NCBI GenBank assembly: GCA_023435225.1
Contig: JAEYRX010000105.1
Span: forward strand, 1-8,587
From: Bacillota bacterium
GTDB taxonomy: Bacteria; Bacillota; UBA4882; UBA8346
Direction: 5' to 3'
DNA: 8,587 nt
Position numbers and translations under genes: made by a program. The stretch's first letter is position 1. Every line of letters begins with the position of its first letter. The notes under the pieces are model-generated. The model saw only the letters and a list, made by a program, of their open reading frames with translations, had not been told where the DNA came from and ran no database searches. Of this stretch, positions 1 to 5,860 are shown piece after piece.

Positions 1-523
1 CAATATATTGAGATTTATTATAATCGAAAGCGGCGTCATTCTGCAATCGATAGTATGAGCCCGGAATTTTATGAAAATCAAAGATTATGCGCTTAATTTT
101 GTGTCTAATTAACCGGGGGAAGACCAACTCGCAAATTTCCATAATTCTTAAACTACTTTCAAACCACTTGATTTTTGATTTTTCAATATCAATACAGTCT
201 AAAATATTAATTACATTCATTATGAAATACTTGTTATTTTCATTGATTATTTCTACATCTAAAAATTCAACATACTTAGAAAAAATAGGTGCAAGTATCT
301 TAATAGCATGATGGCTAATTAAAGGCTGTTCAAATTGGGGATAATCACCTATTGGTAAAAACTCATCCTCCTTCTCTTCAATTATTGGCTCAAGTAGCAT
401 CTTTTTCCATTGTGCTTTTACACTTTGTCCTCGCATATTAAATAAAAACTCAAAGTCCTCCTCATTTTTTCTTGTGATCCATTTATAATTATTTACATCA
501 GATCCTAATTTATAGATTTTCAT
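1..523 (-). CDS. Imm11/DUF1629-like immunity protein, C-terminus cut by window edge
   Basis: The frame opens at ATG 523, 7 nt after an AGGGAG ribosome-binding site at 531-536, and stays open to position 1, giving 174 codons without a stop. The protein begins MKIYKLGSDVNNYKW. It contains a segment reading LISHHAIKILAPIFSKYVEF, then a hydrophilic stretch NENNKYFIMNVINILDCIDIE, and later KIKRIIFDFHKIPGSYY. This order (start of strand, 'visS.ra...L', 'yy.lNv...lD.lD', then 'Fri...p..y.v') is how I recognise the imm11/DUF1629 family, which is linked to polymorphic-toxin immunity. The protein has no signal peptide or membrane helix and is probably cytosolic. No cognate toxin gene is visible; it is the only gene of cassette A in view. 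The family call is from memory of the pattern, not from a search; the existence of the gene is much surer than its function. Confidence 0.72.
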   Translation of the reverse strand, partial: MKIYKLGSDVNNYKWITRKNEEDFEFLFNMRGQSVKAQWKKMLLEPIIEEKEDEFLPIGDYPQFEQPLISHHAIKILAPIFSKYVEFLDVEIINENNKYFIMNVINILDCIDIEKSKIKWFESSLRIMEICELVFPRLIRHKIKRIIFDFHKIPGSYYRLQNDAAFDYNKSQYI

Positions 524-585
524 AATTTTTCTCCCTAGATTAAATATACCCAGCCCATGGAGGGCGGAGAAGCGCATACTATGTC

Positions 586-761
586 ACATAACGTCTCCGC
601 GTTACTGACGTCGCTGGGCTTTAGTCTATTCGACTTAGGTCCAGCGATGTGGCGCGATTCTTCGTGAATTAACTTCTTTGAAATAACTTCATGATACCGC
701 TTGCTTCTTTGAATACTCATCCTCGAATTACCGCGCCCGAAGCAGTAACGCGGTGTTAGGT
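586..761 (-). repeat. attC-like site R1 (176 bp type)
   Basis: The left box ACATAAC (586-592) and right box GTTAGGT (755-761) bound a GC-rich palindromic element. The outer stem is CCGCGTTACTG with CAGTAACGCGG. Arm 1 is GCTGGGCTTTAG with CTTAGGTCCAGC, pairing through G-T wobbles where it differs from the other copies. Arm 2 runs from GGCGCG to CCGCGC and contains several short TTCG/GAA repeats. It is the most diverged of the four 176-bp copies. On the minus strand it follows the DUF5615 gene, so it is cassette B's own site, with the crossover expected at 591/592. The gene-free stretch 524-847 contains only this site and its flanking arms. Confidence 0.72.
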
Positions 762-776
762 GAAGTTGTCAGCCCC

Positions 777-812
777 TTTTTTGCCGGAGCCACGATGGCG
801 TAGGCAAAAAAA
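777..812. repeat. Long hairpin downstream of DUF5615
   Basis: TTTTTTGCC (777-785) pairs with GGCAAAAAA (803-811), with an inner GCC-ACGAT-GGC hairpin (789-799). It lies at the gene-distal arm of cassette B. The U-tract is on the wrong side for a standard terminator on either strand. Confidence 0.5.
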
Positions 813-847
813 TCTGCTATGAATTACTTTCTGATATACTTACAAAA

Positions 848-1216
848 CTAATTCCAACCCTGTCCTCCCCTAATTCTAATCCTCTTCTCATCTACAATCC
901 AAATGGATCCTTCTAAATATTCAACACCGATTATGGGAATTATTTGTTTTAACTTTTGAAGTATTATATTTTTACTCTGACTACTTAATCTGAGGATGAT
1001 AATTCCAAAGTGGGAATTCGGAGGGTAGGTTCTTATGTCGGAAAAATCTAAATCTAAAGTTACCAAAACCATTTTTTCTTTTTGACAAATATCAAAAATA
1101 GTATCATCCGGTTTACCTTTTAAACCTTCTTCATATACTGTATCAGCATCAAAACCGGCATCTCGAAATATTAATGCACATTCAACGGGAAGATTTTCAT
1201 CAAATTTAAATTTCAT
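848..1216 (-). CDS. DUF5615 PIN-like toxin of a DUF433/DUF5615 pair
   Basis: This 122-aa protein starts MKFKFDENLP, the N-terminal signature of DUF5615, a PIN-like nuclease-fold family usually encoded directly after DUF433. Acidic residues expected around a metal site are visible: D6/E7 at the N-terminus, D37/D38 in GKPDDTIFDIC, and D55/D57/D60 in VTLDLDFSD. The last quarter (SIWIVDEKRIRIR) is the usual C-terminal strand region. The length is normal for the family and nothing is broken. The ATG directly follows the TAA of the upstream DUF433 gene, and its AGGAGT ribosome site (1221-1226) lies inside the end of that gene, so the two are translationally coupled. By family knowledge it is the toxin (putative RNase) of a type II-like system neutralised by its partner; nuclease activity is inferred. 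Confidence 0.88.
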   Translation of the reverse strand: MKFKFDENLPVECALIFRDAGFDADTVYEEGLKGKPDDTIFDICQKEKMVLVTLDLDFSDIRTYPPNSHFGIIILRLSSQSKNIILQKLKQIIPIIGVEYLEGSIWIVDEKRIRIRGGQGWN

Positions 1217-1450
1217 TTAAACTCCTGGTTCAATAGCGATTTGACGCTCTCTGGTTAAAAGTGCTGCATAAGCTAACGCTGCATCAATATCCTCTGATTT
1301 TAAAGTCGGATAGCTTTTCAAAATATCTTCTCGTGAAGTTCCTTCAGCAAGATTATCCAATATTACTGAAACCGGAATCCTCGTTCCAGATATACATGCA
1401 GTACCATGGCATATTTTCGGATTAACTGATATCCTTTTAAATGCATCCAT
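1217..1450 (-). CDS. DUF433 antitoxin-like protein
   Basis: This 77-aa protein has the clear DUF433 pattern: RISVNPKICHG at 6-16, the invariant-looking GTRIPV at 22-27, ILDNLAEGTSREDIL, and YPTLKSEDIDAALAYAA at 46-62. DUF433 proteins carry a small helix-turn-helix-like fold and are found next to DUF5615/PIN toxins, where they are taken to be the antitoxin and autorepressor. Start ATG 1450 is supported by GAGGTGA at 1457-1463. The gene is first in a two-gene operon with the DUF5615 gene, with no gap between them. An extended -10 promoter (1471-1479) sits about 20 nt upstream of the ATG, so the cassette drives its own expression, as is typical for toxin-antitoxin cassettes in integrons. Confidence 0.9.
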   Translation of the reverse strand: MDAFKRISVNPKICHGTACISGTRIPVSVILDNLAEGTSREDILKSYPTLKSEDIDAALAYAALLTRERQIAIEPGV

Positions 1451-1470
1451 GTTTTTTCACCTCTATACAT

Positions 1471-1479
1471 ATTATACCA
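1471..1479 (-). promoter_or_regulatory. Extended -10 promoter of the DUF433-DUF5615 operon
   Basis: The minus strand reads TGGTATAAT, a perfect extended -10. The expected start point leaves a leader of roughly 14 nt that includes the GAGGTGA ribosome site. No good -35 is present at 17 bp. A strong hairpin (1496-1512) lies immediately upstream. Confidence 0.7.
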
Positions 1480-1493
1480 GAAAAATTGACTTT

Positions 1494-1552
1494 CAGCCCC
1501 CTGGATGGGGGCGTTTTTTTACATACAAACTTAAATTATATTTGGGGGCTGA
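1494..1552. promoter_or_regulatory. Hairpin with T-run, with an alternative pairing partner
   Basis: GCCCCC (1496-1501), loop TGGAT, GGGGGC (1507-1512), then G and seven T (1514-1520) form a textbook intrinsic terminator for plus-strand transcription. It would block transcripts running against the cassette genes. AGCCCCC of the left arm can instead pair with GGGGGCT at 1544-1550, part of the cassette-B terminal inverted repeat. The two folds exclude each other. Confidence 0.6.
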
Positions 1553-1560
1553 CAATTTCC

Positions 1561-1700
1561 ACCTAACGTATCTGTGTTTCCGACGCCGTCAGACCTTAGT
1601 GACACTTCGACTTAGGTCTGACGGTGTGGTGCAGGACGACGATTCTTCTTTGATAACACTTTCCGGCGGACAAACCCGAAGCGGAAACACTGGGTTATGT
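1561..1700 (-). repeat. attC-like site R2 (140 bp)
   Basis: Boxes are ACCTAAC (1561-1567) and GTTATGT (1694-1700). The outer stem is GTGTTTCCG with CGGAAACAC. Arm 1 is CGTCAGACCTTAGTG with ACTTAGGTCTGACG, the same CCTTAG/CTTAGG core as in the 176-bp type. The remainder (GTGGTGCAGGACGACG to GCGGACAAACCCGAAGCGG) resembles R3. It follows the barstar-like gene on the minus strand and so belongs to cassette C. It accounts for the gene-free stretch 1451-1804 together with the promoter, the hairpin and the arms. Confidence 0.7.
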
Positions 1701-1804
1701 GATCGTACTGAGCCGGGCAGCAGTTATTCACTTTCACGACAGCTGAACCACGGATGGTTAGTTGGTCGACCCCAATTTTTCGCTTCCTGAATATATTTAT
1801 TTGT

Positions 1805-2200
1805 CTATTTCATTTTAAACTCTATATGGTCATGTTCTTTCATAATCCCTACAATAATATCAAATAGCGTATCACCTTGATTTTGTTTGGCTCTTTCTAA
1901 TAATTCTTTTACTGAATCTCGATTTGTGGGGTGACATGTCAACAACATATTCTCATAATGTTTAATCGTCTCTTTATATCCCAGGTCTTCTTTGCTTTTG
2001 TTAGCATTCTCCCATATGATAATCACTGGTTCTTCATATTCATATACTCCAAAGCCTCCACGCAACAAATCATTCAGTGCATCCAGGTTATGCCCTGTCT
2101 TCCACGATAAATTCTTCGTTAGTAATCTATCTATCTCATTATAGAAACCTTCCAAATCATTAAAATTACTCGAATTTAATATAATAATTTTTTTGTCCAT
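1805..2200 (-). CDS. Barstar-family ribonuclease inhibitor-like protein
   Basis: This 131-aa cytosolic protein begins MDKKIIILNSSNFNDLEGFY. It has the barstar (PF01337) layout: a first strand, a helix with 'gfYneid', then the key segment GHNLDALNDLLRGGFG at 36-51, where barstar itself has NLDALWD and uses these acidic residues against barnase; here D40 and D44 are kept and W is N. It continues with EEPVIIIWENANKS and a C-terminal helical part longer than in classic barstar. A longer frame reaches 2245, but GGAGG lies 6 nt before the ATG at 2200 and decides the start. No partner RNase is encoded nearby, so it is an orphan inhibitor in cassette C. The role is inferred from the family: immunity to an incoming or self RNase toxin. 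Confidence 0.85.
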   Translation of the reverse strand: MDKKIIILNSSNFNDLEGFYNEIDRLLTKNLSWKTGHNLDALNDLLRGGFGVYEYEEPVIIIWENANKSKEDLGYKETIKHYENMLLTCHPTNRDSVKELLERAKQNQGDTLFDIIVGIMKEHDHIEFKMK

Positions 2201-2279
2201 CCCTAACCTCCAGGATACAACAATGTGCTTTAGGAGTACTTTCAAATTTTAGGCTTCTTTGATTTTACTTTCACACAAT

Positions 2280-2303
2280 GGCCGTGCCCACGACGGGCCG
2301 GCC
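2280..2303. repeat. Cassette-end hairpin (GA loop), cassette C
   Basis: GGCCGTGCCC, loop ACGAC, GGGCCGGCC. This is the clearest of thirteen similar hairpins that sit 20-60 nt inside cassette ends. Others: 553-565, 789-799, 1496-1512, 1746-1759, 2548-2568, 4919-4935, 5642-5658, 6485-6499, 6741-6765, 7483-7506, 7745-7758 and 8417-8440. Confidence 0.6.
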
Positions 2304-2320
2304 ACGAGGCTCAGTATGTC

Positions 2321-2523
2321 ACATAACGTTGGGCGTTCCCGACGTCCGCGAGGCTTAAGCCTCTCCGCGCCTCACCCAGATTATCAGATCCTAAGCGCGG
2401 TGAGGCGGGTCTTACAGGACTTAGCCGAGCGGATGTGGCGCAGGACGCTTAGTGACTCACTTTCAGTTACAACTTCTTCGGTCATTAAGCGGACAAGCCC
2501 GAAGCGGGAACGCCGTGTTATCG
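2321..2523 (-). repeat. attC-like site R3 (203 bp)
   Basis: Boxes are ACATAAC (2321-2327) and GTTATCG (2517-2523). The outer stem is GGCGTTCCCG with CGGGAACGCC. Arm 1 (TCCGCGAGGCTTAAG with CTTAGCCGAGCGGA) is split by an inserted nested hairpin, GCCTCACC with GGTGAGGC. The region GCGGACAAGCCCGAAGCGG matches R2 closely. It is the longest site in the window. It follows the DUF5673-like fragment and belongs to cassette D. Positions 2201-2581 hold only this site and cassette arms. Confidence 0.66.
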
Positions 2524-2581
2524 GCTGTGCGTCGACCCTAATTTGAAGGTTGTCCATGGAAGGCAACCACTTTCAAATTTT

Positions 2582-2884
2582 TTATAATTCCGTAAAACTT
2601 TTCATTTCTCTAATTGAATGATCTCTTAAAATCTTAGTCAAGGTTTCTTTGTACTGTAGTGGAACTTTCCATTCTTCCTGTCTTTTTTTTATCTTTAAAA
2701 ATACTTTTGAGTTTACTTTAAAGATCAAGGAGTCTTTTTCACTTTCATACCATATGTAAGAATCAATATCTTGCCATGTCCAGGAACCATTACCAGAAGA
2801 AATTCCCTTCTCATGTATTTTTCTTCTCTGAATACCTATTAATATTAACTTACATCCGGCAAGTAAGAGATGAAAGTGCCGGAT
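2582..2884 (-). pseudogene. 5'-truncated DUF5673-like membrane protein fragment
   Basis: An open minus-strand frame of 100 codons ends at TAA 2582-2584 but has no ATG, GTG or TTG near its beginning; an in-frame stop lies at 2885-2887, eight bases short of the insertion sequence. It starts with a hydrophobic run (HLLLAGCKLILIGI), then RRKIHEKGISSGNGSWTWQDIDSY, then IWYESEKDSLIFKV and KVPLQYKETLTKILRD. The order 'hydrophobic helix, I.ekGI, W.dI.sY.W, then a strand-rich tail with kE.l.k.L' fits the C-terminal part of DUF5673-type membrane proteins of unknown role. I infer a gene whose 5' part was lost when the IS1380 element arrived, or decayed around it. The small membrane gene on the far side (4553-4855) could be its detached N-terminal half, but stops in all three frames separate them. 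Confidence 0.55.
2854..2884. repeat. Perfect 8-bp inverted repeat beside the IS
   Basis: ATCCGGCA (2854-2861) and TGCCGGAT (2877-2884) flank 15 nt and could form a hairpin. It overlaps the start of the truncated frame and ends 8 bp before the left end of the insertion sequence. Its role is unknown. Confidence 0.45.
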
Positions 2885-2969
2885 TTATGGAACCTTGATA
2901 ACAAAATAGCGGTATAAAATTTTAGCCTTAAAAAATGGTAAAAATATAGGGATTATGCTCCTTTTCCGG

Positions 2970-2975
2970 TATAAT
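2970..2975 (+). promoter_or_regulatory. Probable transposase -10 box
   Basis: TATAAT sits 45 nt before the transposase ATG, with an AAAGGAGA ribosome site at 3002-3009 between them. No convincing -35 is seen. Confidence 0.4.
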
Positions 2976-3020
2976 TTAAGTGCGAACCAAAACCACACCC
3001 GAAAGGAGAAATCCCTTAGT

Positions 3021-4391
3021 ATGAGTTTAGCACTTAATTACCAAAAAAGAAATAGTTTTTCCAGACTTAATACCAAAGCTACCTTCGATAACGAAACAGT
3101 ATCGGGGAACGTTAGCATCACGTACTTTCAAGCCTTCTTAAAACAAATTGAGTTCCCCGAAATTCTTGATAGTAGCATTACCTATAAAAAACACCATAAT
3201 AGTATATTTACTCCTGTCGACATTATTAATTTCTTGATTAACGCGACTGTTTTGGGGTACTCCCGATTTACCCATATGGATATACTGCGTAAAGATAAGG
3301 TCTTTTGTGATATTATGGGTGATAAAGTACCCAGCGAAAAGGTTTGCCGCGACCTGTTACTTGCTCTACCAAAAAGAACAACCACCCAACTTCGTCGAGC
3401 GAATAAAAAAATCCTGGAAGTTCAAGCTTCAATCGAAGCACCTCGTGAAGTCATGTTGAATTTTGATGATACTGTGGCAACTATCTTTGGACATCAGGAA
3501 GGCAGCGGCATTGGATACAATCCACGCTAAAAAGGACGTCCATCCTTCAAGGAAAAGATTGGCATTATCGCCGGCACGGATGAAGTACTTAATGTTACAC
3601 TTGAAAATGGTCGTAATCATCTTAATCAAGGATTGATCAGATTTTATCAATATTGCAGGGCAATTCTGCCGGAAAACTGGATAATCAAACGTGTCCGTGT
3701 TGACCGTGGTGGTTTCGACCAAGATAACTTTGAACAATGGGAAAATGAAAATATTGAGTATGTCGCCAAAGTTAAGATGTACGACTCTGTCCAAAAAATT
3801 ATTGACTATGTTAATCAGAACAGTTCCCAGTATCCGTGGCAGGAGATCGATAATATTTTTTCAGTCGCGGAAATCACTGTACCATTGCCCACCTGGAAAA
3901 AGGCTCGCCGGTTTATATTGATACGTAAGAAGTTGTTAGAATCCCCTAATGGCCAGCTTGCTCTGGATGGTGATTGGTTTAAATATGAATATCAGGCTAT
4001 TGTCACTAATATTGACTACTTGACCCCGGAAGAAATCTTTAATGACTATAATCAACGTTGCGATATCGAGAACAATATTGACGAACTCAAGGAAGGCTTT
4101 GCTTTTGACCAAAACAGCCAGCAGAACAAGAAATGCAATGAGTTATTCTTACTTATCAAGATGTTAGCCTACAACCTGCAAAATTTTTTCAAGCGGAGCA
4201 TTATGCCGAATTATGTGCAACATCATGAAATTAAAACTCTTCGAATGATCTTTTATAGAGTCCCCGGCAACATGATAGGTATCGGCAAGTACAGGCATGT
4301 TAGCTATCCGGCGGATAACTTCCTGAAAAAGCTGTTGGAGTATATTCGGTCCAGGTTGAAGACATTCAGGCTTATGCCGGTAGCGGTTTGA
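3021..4391 (+). pseudogene. IS1380-family DDE transposase with in-frame TAA at codon 170
   Basis: From ATG 3021 (ribosome site AAAGGAGA at 3002-3009) the frame runs 456 codons to TGA at 4391, broken only by TAA at 3528-3530. Before it, MLNFDDTVATIFGHQEGSG supplies the first catalytic Asp (149 or 150). After it, in the same frame, KGRPSFKEKIGIIAG continues the normal IS1380 text, where family members read YNPxKKGRPS, so a single AAA-to-TAA change is the simplest history. The second Asp is in RVDRGG (D228). The YREK signature is exact: Y343, R346, E350, K357 with spacings 2, 3 and 6. The length is normal for the family. Unless the stop is read through, no active transposase is made. A frame upstream to 2955 is open, but the ribosome site favours 3021. 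Confidence 0.9.
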
Positions 4392-4552
4392 AAATCCAAA
4401 TCACTAATCCATAAAGGTCAATCGCTTAAGGCGTTGGCTGTGTTTGTTATTCCATAAAAGCAGACTTAAAGCCCTATTAGACTTGATTTACCATTTATTA
4501 TTAAGGTTTCAAGGTACAAGGAACGTTATTATATTGACATTTTGTTAGATTT

Positions 4553-4855
4553 TTACAATTTTGGCTCATCGACAAGTTTACTTGCCGGATCGAAGATTAA
4601 ACCTATACTTTCAATGAGAATAATGAAGAGTAGGGTTCTTAAGAAATAGTCTTTCATGTTTGTTTTTAAAGAAATTACTGAATCGATCAGAAACAACATT
4701 CCAAATATAAGATTAAAATTATTAATGGAAAATCCCAGACTGTGCTTAGCTTGACCAAGCAACCTTCGTGCTTTATAAAATGAAATCATCATATAGGTTA
4801 TTCCAAATATCACAAAACACAAAACCAAAATATAAGCCAGATTAATAAAGTTCAT
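4553..4855 (-). CDS. Small three-helix membrane protein of unknown function
   Basis: This 100-aa protein begins MNFINLAYILVLCFVIFG. The frame extends to 4915, but AGAGGG lies 5 nt before ATG 4855 and decides the start. Three hydrophobic segments are visible at about residues 6-27, 43-57 and 67-84, with a basic KARRLLGQAKH loop after the first (positive-inside, so N-out is plausible) and a polar tail ending DEPKL. I do not recognise a domain in it alone. Its layout and place in the cassette fit the N-terminal helices of the DUF5673-like protein whose remainder lies beyond the insertion sequence, which would make it half of a split gene; it could equally be a complete small membrane protein. 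An extended -10 (4896-4904) lies upstream. Confidence 0.6.
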   Translation of the reverse strand: MNFINLAYILVLCFVIFGITYMMISFYKARRLLGQAKHSLGFSINNFNLIFGMLFLIDSVISLKTNMKDYFLRTLLFIILIESIGLIFDPASKLVDEPKL

Positions 4856-4895
4856 ATAATCCCTCTTCTCTTTTTGATATGCCATAAGAAATGTT

Positions 4896-4904
4896 ATTAT
4901 AGCA
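4896..4904 (-). promoter_or_regulatory. Extended -10 promoter of cassette D
   Basis: The minus strand reads TGCTATAAT, 41 nt before the ATG of the small membrane protein. No -35 is evident; the region upstream is the GC-rich cassette-end hairpin at 4919-4935. Confidence 0.6.
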
Positions 4905-4959
4905 TCCCCGAACAACTAGCCCGCCGGACGCGGGCGCACATTGCTTTTCCGCGCATTGC

Positions 4960-5093
4960 CGATAACGTTTGGTGTTGCAGAAGTCCGCAAACCTTACTGC
5001 GACGCCCAGTTAGGTTTGCGGATTTGGGTCGGAGCGCCGGAACTACCCAGATCCTTTTCAAACCGGCGCGGAGCCTGCAACACCGTGTTTTCC
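4960..5093 (-). repeat. attC-like site R4 (134 bp)
   Basis: Boxes CGATAAC (4960-4966) and GTTTTCC (5087-5093) both depart from the attC consensus but match the other ends of their own cassettes. The outer stem is GGTGTTGCAG with CTGCAACACC. Arm 1 is TCCGCAAACCTTACTG with CAGTTAGGTTTGCGGA. Arm 2 is GCGCCGG with CCGGCGC. It belongs to cassette E. The gene-free stretch 4856-5159 is this site, two arms and the cassette-D promoter. Confidence 0.64.
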
Positions 5094-5690
5094 GAAGTAC
5101 CCGACGACGATCCCTTCAGTTTTTTCCGGCCAAGGATGGATCGGCTTAAATACTTACTCTCATTCAAAAATATCAGTATATTGAAAGTCATTATATTCTA
5201 GTTTAGTTTTGCCAAGTAAATCTTTTCTCATTGCAAGAACAATATTTCCGATTGCTTTTCTACCTTCTTCAGGATTTGGTTTTTTACCGTGTGCGTCAAT
5301 AACTAACCTTACCATATTATTAATTGTTTTCACTACATCATCCGAGCAATATAACCAAGATTTATATTGTTCTTCGAAAAAACTATGTTTTAAATCAGCA
5401 TTTGCCATTTTCCCTATAAATCCTTGCATTGTTATTAACAAAGCAACATACTTTTCTTCCTTAAACTTTAGTATTGCTTCACTTTTTTTGGCTTTAATAG
5501 TAAAGTAATAAGTAAGATACGAACTGATAAGACCTGCAATAATTGGTAAGATTATTAAAAGTATGTTTTTCGTTTCCATGATTTTTCTCCCTTATGATAT
5601 ACCCAGATTTAAACCCCAAACCTGTTCTGCTTTTCCATGAGGGCCGCAGGACGCGGCCTTGGCCCAAATCAGGCGGGTATTTCCGGAAAA
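4966..5690 (-). mobile_element. Gene cassette E (membrane-anchored protein)
   Basis: Terminal inverted repeats are 5087-5103 and 5674-5691 (GTTTTCCG, TACCCG). Its arms resemble those of cassette F, with GGATGGATCGGCTTA at one end and a TTGGCCCA segment at the other. Confidence 0.58.
5160..5579 (-). CDS. Membrane-anchored protein of unknown function
   Basis: This 139-aa protein has one N-terminal membrane helix (about residues 5-27, followed by KAKKSEAILKFKEEKY, so the rest should be cytoplasmic). The soluble part is mostly helical, with two striking segments: WLYCSDDVVKTINNMV at 75-90 and EEGRKAIGNIVLAMRKDLLG at 104-123, ending in TKLEYNDFQYTDIFE. I recall similar anchored proteins with an 'AMRKDL.GkT.L...DF' motif among bacterial hypothetical proteins, but I cannot name a family. 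The start is supported by GGGAG a few bases before ATG 5579. It is the only gene of cassette E and is intact. Its leader resembles that of the Imm11-like gene. Confidence 0.8.
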   Translation of the reverse strand: METKNILLIILPIIAGLISSYLTYYFTIKAKKSEAILKFKEEKYVALLITMQGFIGKMANADLKHSFFEEQYKSWLYCSDDVVKTINNMVRLVIDAHGKKPNPEEGRKAIGNIVLAMRKDLLGKTKLEYNDFQYTDIFE

Positions 5691-5860
5691 CGTCCCCGCG
5701 TTACTGACGTCGCTGGACCTTAGTGTATTCGACTTAGGTCCGGCGATGTGGCGCGATTCTTCGTGAATCAACTTCATGAATACACTTCGTGATACCTCTT
5801 ACTTCTTCGAATATTCATCTTCGAATCACCGCGCCCGTAAGCAGTAACGCGGTGTTATCC
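5685..5860 (-). repeat. attC-like site R5 (176 bp type)
   Basis: Boxes are GGAAAAC (5685-5691) and GTTATCC (5854-5860). The interior is nearly the same as R6 and R7: outer stem CCGCGTTACTG/CAGTAACGCGG and arm 1 GCTGGACCTTAG/CTTAGGTCCGGC, in which one A-to-G change keeps a wobble pair. It belongs to cassette F. The stretch 5580-5941 contains only this site and its arms. Confidence 0.72.

Larger units (their letters stand above)
592..1566 (-). mobile_element. Gene cassette B (DUF433/DUF5615)
   Basis: The limits are the predicted crossover points. The ends are inverted repeats: 1544-1567 on one side and 755-776 on the other, sharing GTTAGGTG and TTGTCAGCCCC. It carries its own attC-like site (R1) after the genes. 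Confidence 0.6.
1567..2326 (-). mobile_element. Gene cassette C (barstar-like)
   Basis: Terminal inverted repeats are 1694-1714 and 2308-2327 (GTTATGTGA, TACTGAGCC). It carries site R2 after its gene. Its arms are close relatives of those of cassette G. Confidence 0.6.
2893..4514 (+). mobile_element. IS1380-family insertion sequence, transposase interrupted by a stop
   Basis: About 1.6 kb, transcribed against the cassette genes. The ends are placed by an imperfect inverted repeat: CCTTGATAACAAAATA at 2893-2908 and the complement of the sequence ending at 4514, matching 12 of 16 positions and starting CCTTGA on both sides. The direct repeat GGAAC occurs at 2889-2893 and 4520-4524 and could be a target duplication, but then the right end would be about 5 bp further out than the inverted repeat says. 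The right boundary is therefore uncertain by several bases. The element interrupts cassette D between two small membrane-protein coding regions and does not disturb the attC-like sites. Confidence 0.75.
2327..4965 (-). mobile_element. Gene cassette D, enlarged by an insertion sequence
   Basis: Terminal inverted repeats are 2517-2531 and 4952-4966 (GTTATCGGC, TGCG). About 1.6 kb of the cassette is the IS1380-family element; without it the cassette would be about 1 kb, like its neighbours. Confidence 0.58.

Noticed and set aside
535..720. Minus-strand open frame of 61 codons
   Set aside because: It is a read-through of the R1 palindromic element; the same peptide (HEESRHIAGPKSN) appears in R5 at 5592-5777 because the DNA repeats, not because it is a gene.
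586..761. R elements as a CRISPR array or ordinary REP/ERIC repeats
   Set aside because: Units are 134-203 bp, differ in sequence, and alternate with whole genes of 0.4-1 kb; the box structure fits attC better.
777..812. Hairpin as intrinsic terminator of the DUF5615 operon
   Set aside because: The T-run precedes rather than follows the stem in the direction of transcription.
1449..1790. Plus-strand open frame of 113 codons
   Set aside because: It crosses the cassette-B promoter, a terminator hairpin and all of R2; it has no ribosome site and low-complexity-like composition.
2259..2566. Overlapping plus and minus frames of 95 and 60 codons
   Set aside because: Both lie inside R3 and its arms; GC-rich sequence is simply poor in stops.
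3429..3921. Additional frames inside the transposase
   Set aside because: Shadows of the IS1380 transposase reading frame.
3021..4391. Recoded stop (alternative genetic code) to explain TAA in the transposase
   Set aside because: TAA ends several intact genes in this window at their expected lengths, so it is a real stop here.
4874..5201. Two plus frames and one minus frame
   Set aside because: They cover R4 and cassette arms; no ribosome site and no recognisable protein.
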